From: Dysidea avara
Taxonomy: Eukaryota > Porifera > Demospongiae > Dictyoceratida > Dysideidae
DNA: 64,000 bases
Assembly (NCBI RefSeq): GCF_963678975.1
Contig: NC_089281.1
Location: 11,185,277-11,249,276 of the forward strand
Direction of reading: 5' to 3'
Shown here piece after piece: positions 59,755-64,000 of the stretch (positions are counted from its first letter, which is position 1; every line of letters starts with the position of its first letter). Made by a program: the position numbers and the translations under genes. A model generated the notes under the pieces. That model ran no database searches and was not told where the DNA came from. It saw only the letters and a list, made by a program, of their open reading frames with translations.

Positions 59755-60152
59755 TTTGTGTACATAAATTAAATACTGCAACCATTTGGTGGAACTAGAT
59801 TTGTGTGTGTGTAAAGGAGTTTAACTGTATGTAAATATGTTTTCACAGTTGATGTGCTCATGTGTGGTGACCATGAGGCCACATACGTATTATACTCTTG
59901 CTATGTAGCACATGTGGTCACCAAGTTACAACCTATTTATACACAATTCTCACCTAAGTAAGATCACTTTGTATAATATGCATCATAATTAGCCTACAAA
60001 TAAGCATCTGTGCTTAACAAATAAGATACGATGATTCTGAATAATACATGTACATCTTCAAGAAAAGGTATAATGTTCACTAATGTATGCAAATAAACAA
60101 AAGACTACGTAATCACTGTTGGGGGAAGCAGCTAGACATTGAAATGATTGGC

Positions 60153-60158
60153 TTTATT
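60153..60158 (-). terminator. Poly(A) signal overlapping the stop codon
   Basis: AATAAA on the minus strand shares two bases with the TAA stop of the NTR/Calx-beta gene, implying a 3' UTR of perhaps 10-30 nt. Confidence 0.6.
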
Positions 60159-60356
60159 AAACAATGGTAACTATAGCTTTAGCATAGTTACCAAGCACGA
60201 CACTGCTAGGAAGGGAATTCTTTCTGATAGCCAGTCGAAAGCGTTCCTTTGGTTCTGGTACTCTGTCATCAACTATTGGGATATTAAATACTGCTGTGGT
60301 ATTTCCACGATGTAGCACAACTATATATGGTCCTGATTTGTAATCTACATTTCTGC
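60157..60356 (-). CDS. NTR/Calx-beta gene, last exon
   Basis: Acceptor TTTTTTGCAG. It encodes RNVDYKSGPYIVVLHRGNTT through VVLGNYAKAIVTIV and stop TAA (60159-60157). Confidence 0.9.
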
Positions 60357-61331
60357 CTGCAAAAAAAACACCTTGCATTATACCTGACTAATGTTGGTAA
60401 TCTATACCCACCAGTTGCAGTAATGTCACGGCTTCGAATTCTTACTATGAAGGTAGTTGATAATGGCTTGCTAAGCACTAATACAAGTTGTAATGTTCCA
60501 TTTTCCTGTACACTGTATCTTGACTGAGCAAAGCTTATGGTGGCAGCTAAACAGCATGTATCACAAAATTTATTGTGCATCATATTATTTTTCATATATT
60601 CCCACTGTAATTTCATTTAGACAGAGTAATATGTCATGAAATCCTAAAAGTTTGTATTTAACTGTAAAAGTGTTTTAAATACACCAATGTTAAGTATGTT
60701 ACTGTATGCATATCAAATAAAGGATTTATTACCTTCATCATCGTCCACTATGGTCACCTTAGATGAAGATGCGAAATGAAAAATAAAAGCACAGGTTGGA
60801 AGTGAATCCTCTAATATTCTCAGTTTGAAAGTTTCATCTTGTTCTGTTGTACTATCATTTGTTATAGGAATAGTGAAAGTCGCCGCAGTAGATCCAGCTG
60901 AAAATGTTACATTATATGTTCCAGAATCATAATCCACGCCTCCTCCTGTATATGTACATACGTTGTTTTTATTAAATATTAGAAGATGTCAACTCACCAG
61001 TTGCAGTGCTGTCAATGCTTTTGATTTGTACAGTAATATCGGTTGATAATGAGTTACTAAGAACTAATTCAATTGATACCTCTCCACTACCTTCACCAAT
61101 TCTGTATTTTGTATTATGGAAGTATACATTGACGTAAGGACAACTACTACAGCCATCATCTATTTCTTGAATGACTTTAATGGGGATACTGCTGTATTGG
61201 CTCCACTCTACATGTCTAGAACAAGGCCCTCCAATGCCAACAAGATAGGTAACATTAATGTTTAGAACACGAGAAGGATTTCCACATGATGTCAGTGTAT
61301 CTGGACCAGGATCTGTAAACCTGTCACCAAC
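60157..61331 (-). CDS. NTR half-domain plus Calx-beta repeats, 5'-incomplete (last four exons, 293 aa)
   Basis: Probable extracellular or membrane-linked protein; upstream exons lie right of the window. Exons: 61331-60998, 60945-60733, 60546-60412, 60356-60157, with phases 0 in, then 1,1,1. The first exon starts with an NTR C-terminal half (DTLTSCGNP, YLVGIGGPCS, EWSQYSS), strikingly like exon 5 of the neighbouring TIMP/TIL gene, then a CSSC motif and the first Calx-beta strands (GEVSIELVLSNSLS). Calx-beta 1 continues GGVDYDSGTYNVTF, ATFTIPITND and KVTIVDDDE. Calx-beta 2 has ISFAQSRYSVQENG, NVDYKSGPYIVVL and FNIPIVDDRVPEPKERF. The chain ends IVTIV-stop right after the second repeat, with no membrane segment. 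The acidic DDD/DDR residues are the calcium-binding type of this fold, though binding is inferred. Confidence 0.87.
60412..60546 (-). CDS. NTR/Calx-beta gene, first half of Calx-beta 2
   Basis: Phase 1 at both ends. It encodes ISFAQSRYSVQENGTLQLVL through IRSRDITAT, with donor ACTG/GTGGGT. The half-domain exon boundary repeats that of Calx-beta 1. Confidence 0.88.
60733..60945 (-). CDS. NTR/Calx-beta gene, rest of Calx-beta 1
   Basis: Phase 1 at both ends. It encodes GGVDYDSGTYNVTFSAGSTA through FKLRILEDSLPTC to VTIVDDDE, with donor GAAG/GTAATA. Confidence 0.9.
60998..61331 (-). CDS. NTR/Calx-beta gene, NTR half and first Calx-beta strands
   Basis: Acceptor TTTTCACAG, phase 0 in; donor ACTG/GTGAGT, phase 1 out. 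It encodes the NTR segment, IDDGCSSCPYVNV, then Calx-beta strands ending IKSIDSTAT. Confidence 0.87.
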
Positions 61332-61699
61332 CTGTGAAAATGATTTACAGTCGTATCATTGGCTACAGAGTTGTAAGTAAGCAATATTTGAAATCCATTG
61401 TAATTGATTCCAGGTGCTTATAAGCTCCTATTATTTACAAAATCAAAATGTTTGAAGCAGTGCTTGGGTCAGTATACAGCTGTGACAATAAAATAAACTA
61501 CACGAGGGCATCAACATTGAGCCTGCCCTCGGAATAGGCCAGATCAATGCAAGCAGGTATGAGACGATGTACAGAAGATCGATGCTGATCACTTTATATA
61601 ATTATTGTATAGACTATGTAAAGCATTCTGTGTTCTGACACTACATAAACACAAGGTAAGGAAACAGACAGTAAAAATCCTTACCAGATGGTTAAAAAG

Positions 61700-62010
61700 C
61701 CAGTATAGAGTACTGGAATTAATCATACAGTACGGTAGTACTGTATGTTAGGGATCATGGAGATTTGGGTTTTCGTAGCCAAAAAATTCACCCAAAAACC
61801 AGCTTCACAACTCCATCCTGGCACCTTGGCAGTATTGGTTAGGTATAACCAAGCCCAAAAGTGCCTTCAGTATAAACCTAAAGGCTTCTAATAAATTGTT
61901 ACGAAATTTAAAAAAAAACATTCAATGGAATTTTCTACTGACTAACTGCCTGCCTGCCTGCCTAATGCCTTCAGGCAAGTGTAAACTCGACAATGGCTAA
62001 GGCTTTTTTT
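61700..62010 (+). repeat. Repeat family A, 5' fragment
   Basis: TCATACAGTACGGTAGTACT start, ATTGGTTAGGTATAACCAAG and CTTCAGGCAAGTGTAAACTC blocks. It is truncated before the palindromic module and contains (TGCC)n at 61945-61965. Confidence 0.6.
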
Positions 62011-62084
62011 TTGGAAGTATAAAATTGTAATAACAACATAGAAGTAGCTATAGTAAACAAAACATTAAGTAAAATCAGTTCCTT

Positions 62085-62570
62085 AAACGTGACTCCACCC
62101 TAACTAGATCCATTGGAGGTGGAGTTCTGTCAAAGTGACCGGATGATGACCAAGCACCATGGATACATGCAATAGCAGAACGCAACAAAGAAAAGGAAAG
62201 ACAGCAATGAAGCCAGCCCAGAGTAACCTAGTAATTACCCCCCCCCCACTTATTGGACAAAAGAGAAGCCAGACATTTGTAAAAGATAGTAGCTTCATGA
62301 GCCAGACCTCCAGTAGCGGAAAAAACCAAGGGAGAGAATGAGGCGTGTTCAACTTCCCGGATACGTTGGCCATAAGCACACCGTTTGATGTTCTCATGCT
62401 TTTTATAGGCAGCAGACAATGATGAGCATTTATTTGAGGCAGCATAAGGATTGAAAACTCTGACATTGACAAAGCTTTTCTCTGGTTGACCACCCCAAAA
62501 ACCATTCATCACAACATCCAGACGAACACCATCTTGAGTATTCGAAGTAGCGAGAGGGCAGTGCCAGCCT
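62085..62570 (-). pseudogene. LINE C-terminal fragment (REVEHASFSPLVFSATGG type)
   Basis: The minus-strand frame at 62512-62228 carries GFWGGQPEKSFVNVRVFNP, RIREVEHASFSPLVFSATGG and ATIFYKCLASLL. This is a conserved C-terminal block of reverse-transcriptase proteins widespread in sponge and cnidarian genomes. The continuation (LGWLHCCLSFSLLRSAI) is in another frame beyond a C-run at 62237, so the copy is broken. A relative lies at 42600-42870. Confidence 0.7.
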
Positions 62571-62596
62571 TAAGGGTAGACAAGGTAGGCAGCTGC

Positions 62597-63134
62597 TAGT
62601 CTCGCGTGGCCAGACCCTTTTCGCGCAGCCGCTTATCGATTGGAAATTATAAGCGCCGTGTTACAAGGGTCTGGAATAGTTCATGAACGTGAAATTTTTC
62701 AACACGTTATTGGTGACAATTGATTGATTGGGTAACACCTAAGATACAAAATGCAACGTGTGTTCCCTTGAATCTTTAGTCTGTTTTGATCAACAAATCC
62801 ACTTAAAACCTTTCGCCTACTTTCCTTGTAACTCGAGATGAACTGAGCTTGTTTGTCTTTATTCAGCCGTACTTGTTGAAGATTCAGTAGTAGGTAGAAG
62901 GAAAAACCTACACGGGTCGATACTCGTTATCCCCAGAGGTCTTCTTCAGCTCATTCTTCAGTAATCAGAACACTTTGGCGAGTAAGGGATCGCATGAGCC
63001 AATTTACACTCCCCAACCACTGGGGATTGTAGATTTTTTTAAGTCCGTGAACTATTCCAGACCCTTGTAGCGTGGCGCTTATAATTTCCAGTCGATAAGC
63101 GGCTGCGCGGAAAGGGTCTGGCCACGCGAGACTA
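62597..63134. mobile_element. Mutator-like MITE, TAGTCTCGCG family (copy C3)
   Basis: 538 bp with ends TAGTCTCGCGTGGCCAGACC and its inverse. The arms share AGCGGCTGCGCGGAAAGGG with the copy at 17948. The flanking 9-bp duplication, GGCAGCTGC/GGCGGCTGC (62588-62596, 63135-63143), has one mismatch. It is non-coding. Confidence 0.85.
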
Positions 63135-63143
63135 GGCGGCTGC

Positions 63144-64000
63144 TTAGGGCCCCGGGGCTAAGGGGGCCCCCAAAGCTCTAAAACTAGTTCTCAAACTACA
63201 AATTTAGTAACTATAACACTAGGTAACTCTTACTTTTAAGAAGATAGAATTATAATATGCAACTTATCGCTCGAGGTATGCATCGCCCATAAGTATGAAT
63301 CACGTGATGTAGACTATACTGGATGCATTGGTGGCTGCACATGACATTCATTGTACTGTGCACTAGGATGCAGCCATGCACATTAGGAATTCATTTAATG
63401 TCATTAGCCGCTACAATGCAAGAAACCACATGATTGTGTTGATTTAAATCGCACAATGGAAGTCAGATCTCGAGTGGCAGTTAGGTTATTTGCTTTCAAT
63501 TGCTGATGGATGTTAGTAGTCACTTTGTGCACGGTTAAGTTGAATGCGTGCACTGATTTTCTGGGGCGCACAGTGGCGCACTGAAATAATCATGGATACT
63601 TTGTTTGTGCTAGAGTGGCCAAAGTCTATGACAATACATGGCTACTTTGTGAACCAAGAACGTAGGGTTGGAGATATGTTGGATGGATTCCATTAATATC
63701 TATAATGTTGTAAGTGGAAGCTGCTGTATGGAGTGATCACAAGATCAGATGGACTACTCTGTGCGCAGGTTGTGGTTTGATAACTGCTTGAAGTAGTGGT
63801 AAGACTCTGCAAAGATTGAAGATGATCATAGTAGTACAATAGCGTATAATCATGAGTTATGAGTTTACACAATCACATTTAGCGTAGTTTGAGATAGAAT
63901 ACACTGCAGAAACAGCAGTATGCATACACGTAGATGGCAGCTATAGCTAGTATCACGACAGTCCATGCTTAGGATAGTCTTTATACAACAAGCATATAAA
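63144..64000. other. Nothing recognised
   Basis: No exon of the NTR/Calx-beta gene, no TIR pair and no RNA gene was seen. It starts with a C-run block (GGGCCCCGGGGC) after the MITE. Confidence 0.4.

Noticed and set aside
1-64000. CRISPR arrays, operons, bacterial promoters or phage features
   Set aside because: None seen. Introns, poly(A) signals and metazoan domains show the window is animal nuclear DNA; regularly spaced repeats are microsatellites or MITEs.

Overview
The window is animal nuclear DNA: AT-rich, with multi-exon genes, GT-AG introns and dense non-autonomous transposons. The gene families (PPIP5K, a LRRK-type ROCO kinase, secreted NTR/TIL and NTR/Calx-beta proteins) are metazoan. 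The foldback and tRNA-like repeats plus the LINE types suggest an early-branching animal, most likely a demosponge. That assignment is inference; no rRNA or mitochondrial marker is present.

Layout. (1) 1199-17683, minus: 15 coding exons of a PPIP5K/VIP1 inositol pyrophosphate kinase-phosphatase. The joined frame stays open with matching splice phases through 642 codons; the C-terminal exons lie left of the window. A 0.8-kb foldback element fills 1-808. (2) 17684-26075: intergenic, with Mutator-like and hAT-like MITEs, a minisatellite and a 0.94-kb foldback. (3) 26076-40568, minus: a two-exon LRRK-type gene. An ankyrin exon (40166-40568) is spliced over a 9-kb repeat-filled intron to a 5.15-kb exon with LRR, Roc, COR, kinase and WD40-like regions, 1850 aa in all. 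(4) 40569-51688: intergenic, with degraded LINEs, SINE-like repeats and foldbacks. (5) 51689-59624, plus: a five-exon secreted protein of 447 aa with signal peptide, TIMP-like Cys-X-Cys N-terminus, three ten-cysteine TIL domains, the C-terminal half of an NTR fold and a hydrophobic tail. (6) 60157-61331, minus: the last four exons of a gene with a closely similar NTR C-terminal half followed by two Calx-beta repeats. (7) 61332-64000: repeats, a LINE remnant and a third Mutator-like MITE.

The most interesting content is the tail-to-tail pair in (5) and (6). Both genes carry the same NTR C-terminal half, entered by a phase-0 intron at the same place. In one, symmetrical phase-1 TIL exons appear inserted into a TIMP/NTR fold, which suggests a membrane-tethered inhibitor of two protease classes. 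Also notable are a DFN in place of DFG in the LRRK-type kinase, GU-rich repeats next to three PPIP5K splice donors, and datable nested transposon insertions with clear target-site duplications.
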